A DNA stretch of 64,000 bases from Pseudomonas sp. RSB 5.4. GTDB lineage: Bacteria > Pseudomonadota > Gammaproteobacteria > Pseudomonadales > Pseudomonadaceae. Every line of letters starts with the position of its first letter. Positions within the stretch are counted from its first letter, which is position 1. The translations under genes and the position numbers were made by a program. Shown here piece by piece: positions 10,349-20,156 of this stretch. The stretch lies in the NCBI RefSeq assembly GCF_037126175.1, contig NZ_CP146986.1, forward strand, positions 5,146,501 to 5,210,500, read 5' to 3'. Under the pieces are notes generated by a model. It did not search any database, had not been told where the DNA came from, and saw only the letters and a program-made list of their open reading frames with translations.

Positions 10349-12256
10349 ATGGCCACTCCCAGCGCTAGCTCTTATAACGCCGACGCCATCGAAGTCCTCT
10401 CGGGCCTCGACCCGGTGCGTAAACGCCCCGGCATGTACACCGACACCAGTCGGCCGAACCACCTCGCCCAGGAAGTCATCGACAACAGTGTCGACGAAGC
10501 CCTGGCCGGCCACGCCAAATCGGTGCAGGTCATTCTGCACGCCGATCACTCGCTGGAAGTCAGCGACGACGGTCGCGGCATGCCGGTCGACATCCACCCG
10601 GAAGAGGGTGTGTCGGGGGTCGAGCTGATCCTCACCAAGCTGCATGCGGGCGGCAAGTTTTCCAACAAGAACTACCAGTTCTCCGGCGGTCTGCATGGGG
10701 TGGGTATTTCCGTGGTCAACGCCTTGTCGACCGAAGTCCGCGTACGCGTGAAGCGTGACGGCAACGAATACCAGATGACCTTCAAGGATGGCTTCAAGGC
10801 CACCGAGCTGGAAATCGTCGGCACCGTTGGCAAGCGCAACACCGGCACCAGCGTGTACTTCGCGCCGGATCCGAAATACTTCGATTCACCGAAATTCTCC
10901 ATCAGCCGCCTCAAGCACGTGCTCAAGGCCAAGGCTGTGCTGTGCCCGGGGCTGCTGGTCAGCTTCGAAGACAAAGGCACCGGCGAGAAAGTCGAGTGGC
11001 ATTACGAAGACGGTCTGCGCTCCTACCTGGTGGACGCGGTCAGCGAATTCGAACGCCTGCCGGACGAGCCGTTCTGCGGCAGCCTCGCCGGTAACAAGGA
11101 AGCGGTCGATTGGGCGCTGCTGTGGCTGCCGGAAGGTGGCGACGCGGTGCAGGAAAGCTACGTCAACCTGATCCCGACGGCGCAGGGCGGTACCCACGTC
11201 AACGGTCTGCGTCAGGGCCTGCTCGATGCGATGCGCGAGTTCTGCGAATTCCGCAGCCTGCTGCCGCGCGGCGTGAAGCTGGCGCCGGAAGACGTCTGGG
11301 AGCGCATCGCTTTCGTGCTGTCGATGAAGATGCAGGAACCGCAATTCTCCGGCCAGACCAAAGAGCGCCTGTCGTCCCGTGAAGCGGCGGCGTTTGTCTC
11401 CGGTGTGGTCAAGGACGCGTTCAGTCTGTGGCTCAACGCCAACCCGGAAACCGGTCTGGCGCTGGCCGAACTGGCGATCAACAACGCCGGTCGCCGCCTC
11501 AAGGCGAGTAAAAAGGTCGAGCGTAAGCGCGTGACCCAAGGCCCTGCGCTGCCGGGCAAACTGGCTGACTGCGCGGGTCAGGATCCGATGCGTTCCGAGC
11601 TGTTCCTGGTCGAGGGTGACTCCGCCGGTGGTTCCGCCAAGCAGGCGCGGGACAAGGAGTTCCAGGCGATCCTGCCGCTGCGCGGCAAGATCCTCAACAC
11701 CTGGGAAGTCGATGGCAGCGAAGTGCTCGCCAGCCAGGAAGTGCACAACATCGCCGTAGCGATCGGGGTCGATCCGGGCGCGGCGGACATGAGCCAGCTG
11801 CGCTACGGCAAGATCTGCATCCTCGCCGACGCCGACTCCGACGGTCTGCACATTGCCACGCTGCTGTGCGCGTTGTTCGTCCAGCACTTCCGCCCGCTGG
11901 TGGATGCCGGTCACGTCTACGTGGCGATGCCGCCGCTGTACCGCATCGACCTCGGCAAAGAGATCTACTACGCCCTCGACGAAGCCGAGCGCGACGGGAT
12001 TCTCGACCGTCTGGTGGCCGAGAAGAAACGCGGCAAACCGCAGGTCACCCGATTCAAAGGTCTGGGTGAAATGAACCCGCCGCAACTGCGTGAAACCACC
12101 ATGGACCCGAACACCCGGCGTCTGGTGCAGTTGACGCTGGGCGACGATTTCGCCGAAACCTCGGAAATGATGGACATGCTGCTGGCGAAGAAACGCGCCG
12201 GTGACCGCAAGACCTGGCTCGAATCCAAGGGCAACCTCGCCGAGGTGCTGGCCTGA
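10349..12256 (+). CDS. parE: DNA topoisomerase IV subunit B
   Basis: ParE is the ATPase subunit of topoisomerase IV, which decatenates daughter chromosomes together with ParC. At 635 aa it is full length. The GHKL ATPase motifs are clear (EVIDNSVDEA with the catalytic Glu, DDGRGMP, GGLHGVG), followed by the transducer and a TOPRIM domain with E422-G-D-S-A-G-G and the DADSDG metal motif. ParC lies 1.5 kb downstream, with two small genes in between, all on one strand with overlapping or near-overlapping starts and stops, so the four genes probably form one transcription unit. Confidence 0.98.
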   Translation: MATPSASSYNADAIEVLSGLDPVRKRPGMYTDTSRPNHLAQEVIDNSVDEALAGHAKSVQVILHADHSLEVSDDGRGMPVDIHPEEGVSGVELILTKLHAGGKFSNKNYQFSGGLHGVGISVVNALSTEVRVRVKRDGNEYQMTFKDGFKATELEIVGTVGKRNTGTSVYFAPDPKYFDSPKFSISRLKHVLKAKAVLCPGLLVSFEDKGTGEKVEWHYEDGLRSYLVDAVSEFERLPDEPFCGSLAGNKEAVDWALLWLPEGGDAVQESYVNLIPTAQGGTHVNGLRQGLLDAMREFCEFRSLLPRGVKLAPEDVWERIAFVLSMKMQEPQFSGQTKERLSSREAAAFVSGVVKDAFSLWLNANPETGLALAELAINNAGRRLKASKKVERKRVTQGPALPGKLADCAGQDPMRSELFLVEGDSAGGSAKQARDKEFQAILPLRGKILNTWEVDGSEVLASQEVHNIAVAIGVDPGAADMSQLRYGKICILADADSDGLHIATLLCALFVQHFRPLVDAGHVYVAMPPLYRIDLGKEIYYALDEAERDGILDRLVAEKKRGKPQVTRFKGLGEMNPPQLRETTMDPNTRRLVQLTLGDDFAETSEMMDMLLAKKRAGDRKTWLESKGNLAEVLA

Positions 12257-13245
12257 TGCGGTTTGGCTGGGTATTGGCGAGTGCGTTGCTACTGAGTGCG
12301 ATGACGGTGTCGGCGGAGCCCGCACCCGAGTTGAAGTTACTGTCCGAACATCCGGTTGACGGCATGCGCGGCGGCAATCTGTCGGGGCTGGCGGTGTGCG
12401 GCAAGGATCTGTGGACGGTCTCTGACCGTGACGATGATCAGATCTACCGTCTCGATATCCGTGATCAGGTCTGGCAGGCCGAAACGGTGCATCTCGACGT
12501 GCCCTCATTGCCAGACAGCGGATTGCCTTGGGGCTTGCGAGTGCGGACGTGGGCAGCGCAGTTCGTGCGTGGCGGTGATCTGGATTTCGAAGGCATCACC
12601 TGCGACAACGCGGGTAATCGCTACATCGTCAGTGAAGCCCATGCAGCCGTATTGCAGGTATCGCCCCAAGGCACGGCGTCATGGCTGAAAATCTCGCCAA
12701 TGCTGGTCCGTGAAGCGCGAGCCAGTGGCATGTTGCTGCACTTCAACGCCTTGTTCGAAGGCCTGACGGTCAATCCGGCCGGCGATGAAATATGGCTGGC
12801 CGCCGAGCGCGAGCGCCGTGGCCTGCTGAAGATCAAGCGCCAGCAAACGGTCTGGGATTGCGATGGCGGCTGCGTGCTGTTCAGCGAAGACGGAGTCGAG
12901 ATGCAGCCGCCGCAGTTTCCCAAGGCCCGCGCGGTCACCCGTGACTTCGCCGACCTGTCGCTGTTCAACGGCAAGCTGTTCACGCTGGAACGTAACGCGT
13001 ACCAGATCTGCCGCCGCGATGCGGTGACGGCCAAAGTCGAACGTTGCTGGTCTTTCGCCGAGGAGGCCTTGCAGCCGCAGCGACGCTATTCACAGGCCTT
13101 CGGTCTGGCAGAGGCGCTGGTGGTGGACGCCGACGGCGCCTGGATCGGCCTCGACAACAACGACGGTGCCCGTGCCGACGGCGAAAAACGCCCGATCGTC
13201 TGGCGTTTCGCCGCGCCTGAAGGTGGCTGGAGCGCCAAGCCGTGA
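12256..13245 (+). CDS. Exported esterase-like phytase-family (beta-propeller) protein
   Basis: The 329-aa precursor has a Sec signal peptide cleaved near residue 20 (MTVSA-EP). The mature protein carries the repeated aromatic/DR-type strands of the 'esterase-like activity of phytase' domain (PF13449 type): NLSGLAVCGKDLWTVSDRDD near the N terminus, DFEGITCD, FEGLTVNPAGDEIWLAAER and DADGAWIGLDNN. No enzymatic activity can be inferred with confidence; a periplasmic phosphatase or esterase role is a family guess. Its ATG overlaps the parE TGA (TGATG), so translation is coupled to ParE. Confidence 0.8.
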   Translation: MRFGWVLASALLLSAMTVSAEPAPELKLLSEHPVDGMRGGNLSGLAVCGKDLWTVSDRDDDQIYRLDIRDQVWQAETVHLDVPSLPDSGLPWGLRVRTWAAQFVRGGDLDFEGITCDNAGNRYIVSEAHAAVLQVSPQGTASWLKISPMLVREARASGMLLHFNALFEGLTVNPAGDEIWLAAERERRGLLKIKRQQTVWDCDGGCVLFSEDGVEMQPPQFPKARAVTRDFADLSLFNGKLFTLERNAYQICRRDAVTAKVERCWSFAEEALQPQRRYSQAFGLAEALVVDADGAWIGLDNNDGARADGEKRPIVWRFAAPEGGWSAKP

Positions 13246-13766
13246 GTCAGCAACCGCCGGGCAAGCGCGCCGGTCGGGTGTTGATGATTCTGGCCTGGTG
13301 CGCGGGGCTGTTTCTGGCCACGCGGTTTTTCGGCCAGTGGGAAGAACGGCAGCAGAATCCGAACGTCGTGGTCACGTCCGAGCAGCATGACGGGGTGATC
13401 GAAGTGCAGCTGGCCGGCAACGCCCAAGGGCATTTTGTCGCCAGCGGCCAGATCAACGGGGAACCGGTGGAGTTCATGCTCGACACCGGCGCGACCGATG
13501 TGGCGATCCCGGCGGATCTGGCCAAGCGTTTGAAACTGGAAGAAGGTTTCGGTGTGACCCTGAGCACGGCCAACGGCCTGAGCCAGGGCTACCGGACAAA
13601 GATTGACCGCCTGCAACTGGGCGACATCGTGCTGCGGGATGTCCGCGCACTGGTCGCGCCGGGGCTGCATGGCGATCAGGTGCTGCTCGGCATGAGCGCC
13701 CTGAACAAACTTGAATTTACCCAGCGCGGTGGCACCATGCTGCTGCGCCAGACAACGAACCGATGA
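13242..13766 (+). CDS. Membrane-anchored retropepsin-like aspartic protease (TIGR02281 type)
   Basis: The product is 174 aa, with one N-terminal transmembrane helix (about residues 11-30, [18 protein letters not shown]) and a C-terminal periplasmic domain of the retropepsin-like clan AA type. The catalytic motif is M-L-D81-T-G-A, followed by the flap region and [12 protein letters not shown] at the end. As in retroviral proteases the single half-site implies a homodimer. The substrate is unknown. The start is GTG at 13242, overlapping the preceding stop as GTGA. It lies inside the parE-parC unit. Confidence 0.85.
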   Translation: MSQQPPGKRAGRVLMILAWCAGLFLATRFFGQWEERQQNPNVVVTSEQHDGVIEVQLAGNAQGHFVASGQINGEPVEFMLDTGATDVAIPADLAKRLKLEEGFGVTLSTANGLSQGYRTKIDRLQLGDIVLRDVRALVAPGLHGDQVLLGMSALNKLEFTQRGGTMLLRQTTNR

Positions 13767-13773
13767 GGCCCGC

Positions 13774-16038
13774 ATGAGCGACTCCCTTGATCTCAGCCTG
13801 GACGGTGTAGAACGCCGCTCGCTGGCTGACTTCACCGAAAATGCCTACCTCAACTACTCCATGTACGTGATCATGGACCGTGCTCTGCCGCATATCGGCG
13901 ACGGCCTGAAACCGGTACAGCGGCGTATCGTCTACGCCATGAGCGAACTGGGGCTGGACGCCGATTCCAAGCACAAGAAATCGGCGCGTACCGTCGGTGA
14001 CGTGCTCGGCAAGTTCCACCCGCACGGCGATTCGGCGTGCTACGAAGCGATGGTGCTGATGGCCCAGCCGTTCAGCTATCGCTACACGCTGGTCGACGGC
14101 CAGGGCAACTGGGGTGCGCCGGACGATCCGAAGTCCTTCGCGGCCATGCGTTACACCGAAGCCCGTCTGTCGCGTTATTCCGAAGTGCTGCTCAGCGAAC
14201 TGGGCCAGGGCACCGCTGACTGGGGACCGAACTTCGACGGCACCCTGCAGGAACCGCTGGTGTTGCCGGCACGTTTGCCGAACATCCTGCTCAACGGCAC
14301 CACCGGCATCGCTGTCGGTATGGCCACCGATGTACCGCCGCACAACCTGCGTGAAGTCGCCACCGCTTGCGTGCGTCTGCTCGATGAGCCGAAGGCCACG
14401 GTCGAACAGCTCTGCGAGCACATTCAAGGCCCGGACTATCCGACCGAAGCGGAAATCATCACCCCGCGCGCCGACCTGCTGAAAATGTACGAAACCGGCA
14501 AGGGCTCGGTGCGCATGCGCGCCGTGTACCACGTCGAGGACGGCGACATCATCGTCACCGCGCTGCCGCACCAGGTCTCCGGGGCCAAAGTGCTGGAGCA
14601 GATCGCCGCGCTGATGCAGGCCAAACCGTCGAAAGCGCCGCAGATCGCCGACCTGCGTGACGAATCCGACCACGAAAACCCGTGCCGTATCGTGATCATT
14701 CCGGTCAACAGCCGTGTCGATCACGAAGCGCTGATGCAGCACCTGTTCGCCAGCACCGAGCTGGAGTCGACCTACCGGGTCAACGTCAACATCATCGGTC
14801 TGGACGGCAAACCGCAGCTGAAAAACCTGCGTGCGTTGCTGGTCGAATGGCTGGAGTTCCGCGTGCTGACTGTGCGTCGCCGCCTGCAATTCCGCCTCGA
14901 CAAGGTCGAACGTCGTCTGCACCTGTTGGACGGTTTGTTGATCGCCTACCTCAACCTGGATGAAGTGATCCACATCATCCGCACCGAGGAACACCCGAAA
15001 GCCAAGCTGATCGAGCGTTTCGCCCTCAGCGAGAATCAGGCCGACTACATCCTCGACACCCGTCTGCGGCAGTTGGCGCGACTGGAAGAGATGAAACTGC
15101 GCGACGAGCAGGACGAACTGCTCAAGGAACAGGCCAAGCTGCAAGCCCTGCTGGGCAGCGAAGCCAAGCTGAAGAAGCTGGTGCGCACCGAGCTGCTGAA
15201 AGACGCGGAAACCTATGGCGATGATCGTCGTTCGCCAATCGTCGAGCGCGCTGAAGCCAAGGCGCTGACCGAGCACGATCTGCTGCCGAACGAGAAAGTC
15301 ACCGTTGTCCTGTCGGAAAAAGGCTGGATTCGCTCGGCCAAGGGGCACGATATCGATGCCACCGGCCTGTCGTACAAGGCCGGCGATGGCTTCAAGACCT
15401 CGGCGGCGGGGCGCTCCAACCAGTTTGCGGTGTTTATCGACTCCACCGGCCGCAGTTATTCGGTGGCCGCGCACACCTTGCCATCGGCCCGGGGCCAGGG
15501 CGAGCCGTTGACCGGCCGCCTGACCCCGCCACCGGGCGCGACCTTCGAATGCGTGCTGATGCCGGAAGACGATGCGCTGTATGTGATCGCCTCCGACGCC
15601 GGTTACGGTTTCGTGGTCAAAGGCGAAGACCTGCAAGCCAAGAACAAGGCTGGTAAAGCTTTGTTGAGCCTGCCGAACAACGCCAAAGTTATCGCGCCGC
15701 GTCCGGTCGCTGATCGTGAACAGAACTGGCTGGCCTCGGTCACGACCGAAGGGCGCCTGCTGATTTTCAAAATCAGCGATCTGCCACAGCTGGGCAAGGG
15801 CAAAGGTAACAAGATCATCGGGATTTCCGGTGAGCGCGTGGCCAGTCGCGAAGAATATGTCACGGACATCGCCGTGCTTCCGGAAGGCGCCACCTTGGTG
15901 CTGCAGGCCGGCAAGCGGACTCTGTCGCTGAAGGCCGACGACCTCGAACACTACAAGGGTGAACGCGGACGTCGTGGCAATAAGCTGCCACGTGGCTTCC
16001 AGCGAGTAGATGCGCTGCTCGTCGAAAACCTCAATTAG
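13774..16038 (+). CDS. parC: DNA topoisomerase IV subunit A
   Basis: ParC is the DNA-cleaving subunit of topoisomerase IV. The product is 754 aa. The catalytic tyrosine is Y127 in A-A-M-R-Y-T-E, and the quinolone-resistance-determining region reads G-D-S87-A-C-Y-E91, that is, the wild-type, quinolone-sensitive residues. A GyrA/ParC beta-pinwheel C-terminal domain follows from about residue 500. The ATG at 13774 lies 7 bases after the stop of the protease gene with GAGG in between; a longer in-frame extension to 13711 overlaps that gene and is unlikely. A 183-base gap with a small hairpin (tcgatct...agatcga, near 16060-16090) follows. Confidence 0.97.
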   Translation: MSDSLDLSLDGVERRSLADFTENAYLNYSMYVIMDRALPHIGDGLKPVQRRIVYAMSELGLDADSKHKKSARTVGDVLGKFHPHGDSACYEAMVLMAQPFSYRYTLVDGQGNWGAPDDPKSFAAMRYTEARLSRYSEVLLSELGQGTADWGPNFDGTLQEPLVLPARLPNILLNGTTGIAVGMATDVPPHNLREVATACVRLLDEPKATVEQLCEHIQGPDYPTEAEIITPRADLLKMYETGKGSVRMRAVYHVEDGDIIVTALPHQVSGAKVLEQIAALMQAKPSKAPQIADLRDESDHENPCRIVIIPVNSRVDHEALMQHLFASTELESTYRVNVNIIGLDGKPQLKNLRALLVEWLEFRVLTVRRRLQFRLDKVERRLHLLDGLLIAYLNLDEVIHIIRTEEHPKAKLIERFALSENQADYILDTRLRQLARLEEMKLRDEQDELLKEQAKLQALLGSEAKLKKLVRTELLKDAETYGDDRRSPIVERAEAKALTEHDLLPNEKVTVVLSEKGWIRSAKGHDIDATGLSYKAGDGFKTSAAGRSNQFAVFIDSTGRSYSVAAHTLPSARGQGEPLTGRLTPPPGATFECVLMPEDDALYVIASDAGYGFVVKGEDLQAKNKAGKALLSLPNNAKVIAPRPVADREQNWLASVTTEGRLLIFKISDLPQLGKGKGNKIIGISGERVASREEYVTDIAVLPEGATLVLQAGKRTLSLKADDLEHYKGERGRRGNKLPRGFQRVDALLVENLN

Positions 16039-16221
16039 GCGAGAACGCCCTCCTAGAGAGCTCGATCTGCGATTTAACGCGTAGATCGACGCTTTGGCGC
16101 TGGAGTCGGAACGCATATTCACGGATGATATGGCCTTTCCAAACGCCGGCGTGGCCGAGCGTTCTTCATATTTATTGAGTATTTTCACTGTGGTCAGCCT
16201 TGTGGCGGCCACCTGGACGGG

Positions 16222-16935
16222 ATGATGACTGCTCTGCGCCCCCTTATTTTCCTGCTCGCTGGCGTTTTGGGCCTGGCGGGCTGCAGCGTTCACCAGCCGG
16301 TGTCGCTGTATCAACTGGACAGTGGAAGTCCGGTTCAGCCTGCGCAAAGCGCAGGCATGGCGGTTTTGTTGGGTCCGGTAGTCGTGGCCGACTACCTGCA
16401 ACGTGAAACCCTGCTGCAACGTCAACCGGACGGCAGCCTGCAAGCCTCGACCGACGGTCGCTGGGCGGGCAGCCTTTCGTCGGATATCGATCAATTGCTG
16501 ATGCGTCAGGTGGCCGGTCATCTCGACAGCCAGCGTGTGGTGCTGGCACCGGCCACGTTGGGCTTTACCCCGGATGTGCAGGTATTGCTGACCATCACGC
16601 GTCTGGACTCCGGTGAGAAACAACCGGCGATCCTCGATGCGCAATGGCGTCTGATCGACCGTCGTGGTCAGGTGCGCGATAACCGCATCGTTCATCTGCA
16701 AGAGCTGCACGCCGGGACTACGGCTTCGCAGGTTCAGGCGCAGGGCATTCTGCTGCAGCGTCTGGCCGAGCAGTTGTCGGTGGCGCTCAAGCCATTGGCC
16801 AACCAGCCACCAGTGGCCGAAGCTCCGCGTAAAGCGGCGCCAAAACCGGCAGCGCCGGCGGCGGATGCCGATAAGCAACCGAAGATTCCGATGGCTTCGC
16901 CGATTCGCACCGATATGGAAGTGTTCCGCTTCTGA
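16222..16935 (+). CDS. PqiC-like ABC transport auxiliary lipoprotein (DUF330)
   Basis: The 237-aa precursor has a lipoprotein signal (lipobox L-A-G-C, Cys21). The mature domain is the DUF330/PqiC fold found in lipoproteins that partner MCE-type phospholipid transporters (PqiABC, Mla-like), with VSLYQLD at its start and the conserved LLGPVVVADYLQR segment. The C-terminal 45 residues are Pro/Ala/Lys rich and probably disordered. No pqiA or pqiB gene is adjacent, so it is an orphan; this makes a specific PqiC assignment tentative. A second ATG at 16225 is an equally possible start. A strong terminator follows. Confidence 0.82.
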   Translation: MMTALRPLIFLLAGVLGLAGCSVHQPVSLYQLDSGSPVQPAQSAGMAVLLGPVVVADYLQRETLLQRQPDGSLQASTDGRWAGSLSSDIDQLLMRQVAGHLDSQRVVLAPATLGFTPDVQVLLTITRLDSGEKQPAILDAQWRLIDRRGQVRDNRIVHLQELHAGTTASQVQAQGILLQRLAEQLSVALKPLANQPPVAEAPRKAAPKPAAPAADADKQPKIPMASPIRTDMEVFRF

Positions 16936-16948
16936 GTCTGGTTCGAGT

Positions 16949-16984
16949 CACAACAAAGCCCGCCTTGTGCGGGCTTTGTTGTGT
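16949..16984 (+). terminator. Intrinsic terminator after the PqiC-like gene
   Basis: A 15-bp near-perfect hairpin, cacaacaaagcccgc paired with gcgggctttgttgtg, with a 5-base loop (cttgt) lies 13 bases after the stop codon. Confidence 0.88.
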
Positions 16985-17020
16985 CTGGGGGCTGGAAATC
17001 TTTGCCGTCAGTGCGGGCCT

Positions 17021-17113
17021 CTTCGCGAGCAAGCTCGCTCCCACAGGTCTTGAAGGTGTTCACAAGGTCTGTGGCAGCAACCGTCCACTGTGGGAGCGAG
17101 CTTGCTCGCGAAA
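17021..17113. repeat. Paired inverted REP repeat (family A)
   Basis: Arms 17021-17045 and 17089-17113 are exact 25-base reverse complements (cttcgcgagcaagctcgctc ccaca). The pair lies between the convergent PqiC-like and Smp-like genes, bracketed by a terminator for each. Confidence 0.93.
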
Positions 17114-17133
17114 GGGCCGGTACAGGCAACAAA

Positions 17134-17168
17134 AAAGCCCGCAGACAATCACTTGTCTGCGGGCTTCT
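17134..17168 (-). terminator. Intrinsic terminator for the Smp-like gene (bidirectional shape)
   Basis: aaaaagcccgcagacaa paired with ttgtctgcgggctt around a short loop. Read on the minus strand, the stem is followed by TTTTTTG, 20 bases after the end of the 17187-18704 gene. Confidence 0.85.
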
Positions 17169-17186
17169 GTGCATCTGGCCTAAGGC

Positions 17187-18704
17187 TTACGCCCGACGCT
17201 CATGCATCCGCGCCAGTTGCCGCTCCAGCATCGACGGATAAGGCTCCATCAGCCGCTCGACACAGCAGGCCCCCTCAGGGCTGGCGATCGGGCGGATCCG
17301 CGCACGCTGGCGAATCAGCGCATCATCACCGATCTTGCGCTCGACCAGCAGCAGGTTGCGGCTGTGTTGCGACAGGGCCAGGGCATCCTGGGCCGAATCG
17401 GTCAACAGCAGGTCGATCTGGCTCAGACCGAACAGGTCATCGCCCAGGGTCAGGCCCAACTGCAATTGCAGGGTGATGCCGCTGTCGGCGACTTCGATCT
17501 GCAATTGATGGCCCAGCGCCCGCAGCAACTCGCCGCAGCAGATGGCGTTGGTCAGGTAGTCATCACCGCTGTCTTCGGTGTGGAACAGCATCAGTGTGCT
17601 GCCATCGTTCAGGGTTTCGATCTCGCCCTGATACAGCGAAGCGGCCTGGTCGAGGCAGTCGCGATAGCGCTCCAGCAACTCTTCCAGACGAGCACGTGGC
17701 AGGCGCCGCAGTTGTTCTTGCGAACCCAACTGGATCGCCAGCACCGCGCTGTGTTGCGGCACGCTCGGGGTCGCCTGGCGCGGGGCCGCTGGAGCGGCCT
17801 CGGTCAGCGACTCGTCGCGCAGATCGGCAAACGGGTCTTCGTCGTCATCATCGTCTTCGACAGTGCTGACCACGTGGCGCGGCGCAGGCTTTTGCGCGGC
17901 CATCGGGCGGGTTTCGTCAAAGCTCGGGTCGCGCAGATTGCGCACTTCGAACTCTGGCTCATCCTCTTCTTCGAACTCGGGTTCCGGCTCGGGCTCGGGT
18001 TTTGGTGCAGGCTCCGGAGCGAAGTTGGCGTGCAGTTGACGCGCCAAGTCGCCGATCTCGTCCTGACGGTCGGTGGCCGGGGTGTATTCGTCGATGTTGC
18101 GCAGCCAGACGCGCAGTTGCAGCAACGGCGTCGACAGGTAGCGACCCATGCGCAGGCTCAGGGCCAGCGACAGGGCCAGCAGAATCGCGCTGAGAATACC
18201 CATGCTTTGCAGGCTGATGGTCATCGGCTGCTGGAACTGATCCATGTCCAGGCTGATGCGCAGTTGCCCGGCAGTCACGTCCTGGAAGGTGATCTTGCTC
18301 TCGTACATGCCCTCGGCTTCGCCCAGCAGGCTGTGCTTGGGGCGCTGACCGGATTCGGCGAGGATGCGGTTGTCCACGCTATAGATAGCGGCGTGTGCCA
18401 CCAGCTTGTTCTTGGTCAGGTTGTTGAGCAGCACGTTGAGGCTGAGGATGTCGTTGGACACCAACAGTTCAGTGGCAGAGGTGGCGGTCTGCGTGGTCAG
18501 GCTTTCGCCCAGCGCATCGGCCTGCTCGTGCATGGCCTGCTTGAACTGCAAGCCCATCACCCCGGCATAGATCACCAGGGCCAGAGCGACCAGGATCACG
18601 TTATGGCTGGCAATGCGCAATGCAATCGGCACACGGCGGTGGCGCAGTGCACGGAAGATCAGCAGGAAGAAGTTATCGGTTTTAACTGGCGTGGGCCGGT
18701 TCAC
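17187..18704 (-). CDS. Smp/AhpA-like HAMP membrane protein with acidic linker and C-terminal cyclase-like domain
   Basis: This is a 505-aa inner-membrane protein divergent from serB, in the position where E. coli has smp (ytjB). Transmembrane helix 1 is at about residues 35-53 and helix 2 at about 167-185. Between them is a periplasmic sensor-like domain of about 110 residues, and a HAMP-like stretch follows (186-227). Unlike the short E. coli Smp, a strongly acidic, proline-rich linker (about 228-315, with EPEPEFEEEDEPEFE and a run of six D/E) leads to a C-terminal domain (about 318-440) whose pattern recalls a nucleotide-cyclase fold (DGSTLMLFHTEDSGDD), though I see no intact metal-binding Asp pair. 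It is therefore probably non-catalytic. The start is GTG at 18704. Its function is unknown; a signalling role is inference. Confidence 0.78.
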   Translation of the reverse strand: MNRPTPVKTDNFFLLIFRALRHRRVPIALRIASHNVILVALALVIYAGVMGLQFKQAMHEQADALGESLTTQTATSATELLVSNDILSLNVLLNNLTKNKLVAHAAIYSVDNRILAESGQRPKHSLLGEAEGMYESKITFQDVTAGQLRISLDMDQFQQPMTISLQSMGILSAILLALSLALSLRMGRYLSTPLLQLRVWLRNIDEYTPATDRQDEIGDLARQLHANFAPEPAPKPEPEPEPEFEEEDEPEFEVRNLRDPSFDETRPMAAQKPAPRHVVSTVEDDDDDEDPFADLRDESLTEAAPAAPRQATPSVPQHSAVLAIQLGSQEQLRRLPRARLEELLERYRDCLDQAASLYQGEIETLNDGSTLMLFHTEDSGDDYLTNAICCGELLRALGHQLQIEVADSGITLQLQLGLTLGDDLFGLSQIDLLLTDSAQDALALSQHSRNLLLVERKIGDDALIRQRARIRPIASPEGACCVERLMEPYPSMLERQLARMHERRA

Positions 18705-18838
18705 TGAGCTCGGCTCTTTTGTCCGTGAAGTTGACGCGCAGTATAGCGACAGGCCCTAGACCGGCAAAGCGCTCGCGGTGCCCGATGGTCACTGAAAGTG
18801 GGTAGAATGCGGTTTTTTTCCAGTTGCGGGGGTGCGCG

Positions 18839-20053
18839 TTGCGCGAAATCGTCCTGATTAACATCACGGGAGTCGACCGTCCGGGTCTGACTGCGGCCAT
18901 TACCGGCGTTCTGGCCCAGGGTGGTGTGAACATTCTCGACATCGGTCAGGCGGTGATCCACGACACCCTGTCGTTCGGCATCCTGGTTGAAATTCCCGAC
19001 TCCGAGCAAGGCAAAGCCGTGCTCAAGGACATTCTGTTCAAGGGCTACGAGCTTGAGCAGCAGGTGCGCTTCACCCCGGTGTCCGAAGAGGATTACCAGC
19101 AGTGGGTGGGCAATCAGGGCAAAAAACGCCACATCGTCACCCTGTTGACCCGCAAAGTGACCGCCGGTCAGTTGCAGGCTGTCAGTTCGATCACTGCCAA
19201 ATATGGTCTGAATATCGATCATATCGACCGTTTGTCGGGTCGCATGCCACTTGACACGCCAGCCGACAAGGGCAAGGGCTGCATCGAGTTCTCCGTGCGT
19301 GGCGAAGCGGCTGATCCGCAGGCCCTGCGTGCCGAATTTCTCAGCGTTGCTCAGGAACTGAATGTCGACATCGCCTTCCAGGAAGATTCGCTGTTCCGTC
19401 GCAACCGGCGTCTGGCGGTGTTCGACATGGACTCGACCCTGATCGAAGCCGAAGTCATCGACGAACTGGCCAAGGCTGCCGGCGTGGGTGAGCAAGTCTC
19501 GGCCATCACCGAGCGCGCGATGGCCGGCGAACTGGATTTCCGCGCCAGCTTCAAGGAGCGCCTGGCGCTGCTCAAGGGCCTGGATGTCAGCGTGCTGGAC
19601 TCGATCGGTGCTTCGCTGCGCCTGACCGAAGGCGCGGAAACCCTGTTCGCCGAACTCAAGCGCCTGGGCTACAAGACCGCGATCCTGTCCGGCGGCTTCA
19701 CTTACTTCGCCAAGCAGTTGCAGGCCAAACTCGGCATCGATTACGTGTTCGCCAACGAACTGGAAGTGGTCGACGGCAAGTGCACCGGCGTGGCCATCGA
19801 GCCGATTGTCGATGCGCAGCGTAAAGCAGATCTGCTGAAGGAACTGGCGCACAAGGAAGGCTTGTGTCTGGAGCAGACCATCGCTGTCGGCGATGGCGCG
19901 AATGACCTGCCAATGCTGGCGATTGCCGGCCTGGGTGTAGCGTTCCGCGCCAAGCCGCTGGTCAAGCAATCGGCCAAGCAGGCGATTTCCACCCTTGGGC
20001 TGGATGGCGTGCTGTATCTGCTGGGCTTCCGCGATCGCGACGGGCAACTCTGA
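18839..20053 (+). CDS. serB: Phosphoserine phosphatase SerB
   Basis: SerB performs the last step of serine synthesis, phosphoserine to serine. The 404-aa product is the long form with two N-terminal ACT regulatory domains (about residues 1-170, beginning IVLINITGVDRPG), followed by the HAD phosphatase domain. Motif I is D196-M-D198-S-T, with D196 the nucleophile; motif II is ILSGGF and motif IV is GDGANDLPM. I chose the TTG at 18839 (MREIVLIN) over an in-frame TTG at 18824 because a GGGGG ribosome site lies between them and the product then matches Pseudomonas SerB. It is divergent from the Smp-like gene across a 134-base promoter region. Confidence 0.96.
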   Translation: MREIVLINITGVDRPGLTAAITGVLAQGGVNILDIGQAVIHDTLSFGILVEIPDSEQGKAVLKDILFKGYELEQQVRFTPVSEEDYQQWVGNQGKKRHIVTLLTRKVTAGQLQAVSSITAKYGLNIDHIDRLSGRMPLDTPADKGKGCIEFSVRGEAADPQALRAEFLSVAQELNVDIAFQEDSLFRRNRRLAVFDMDSTLIEAEVIDELAKAAGVGEQVSAITERAMAGELDFRASFKERLALLKGLDVSVLDSIGASLRLTEGAETLFAELKRLGYKTAILSGGFTYFAKQLQAKLGIDYVFANELEVVDGKCTGVAIEPIVDAQRKADLLKELAHKEGLCLEQTIAVGDGANDLPMLAIAGLGVAFRAKPLVKQSAKQAISTLGLDGVLYLLGFRDRDGQL

Positions 20054-20077
20054 AATCTCTGTTGTCTGAGCTGGCCA

Positions 20078-20143
20078 CTTCGCGAGCAAGCCCGCTCCCA
20101 CATTGGAACTCAGTCTCCTGTGGGAGCGGGCTTGCTCGCGAAG
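20078..20143. repeat. Paired inverted REP repeat (family A)
   Basis: Arms 20078-20102 and 20119-20143 are exact 25-base reverse complements with only 16 bases between them. The pair lies between convergent serB and the PilZ-like gene and may serve as the terminator for both. Confidence 0.93.
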
Positions 20144-20156
20144 GGCTCAACTCGAT

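Noticed and set aside
13774..14040. Possible quinolone-resistance change in ParC
   Set aside because: Residues S87 and E91 are the usual sensitive-type residues; no resistance substitution is visible.
13717..16878. Very long minus-strand open frame (over 1,000 codons) opposite parC and the PqiC-like gene
   Set aside because: It is antisense to an unmistakable parC, and its product is a Q/R/H/V-rich composition typical of shadow frames in GC-rich DNA, with no recognisable motif or ribosome site.
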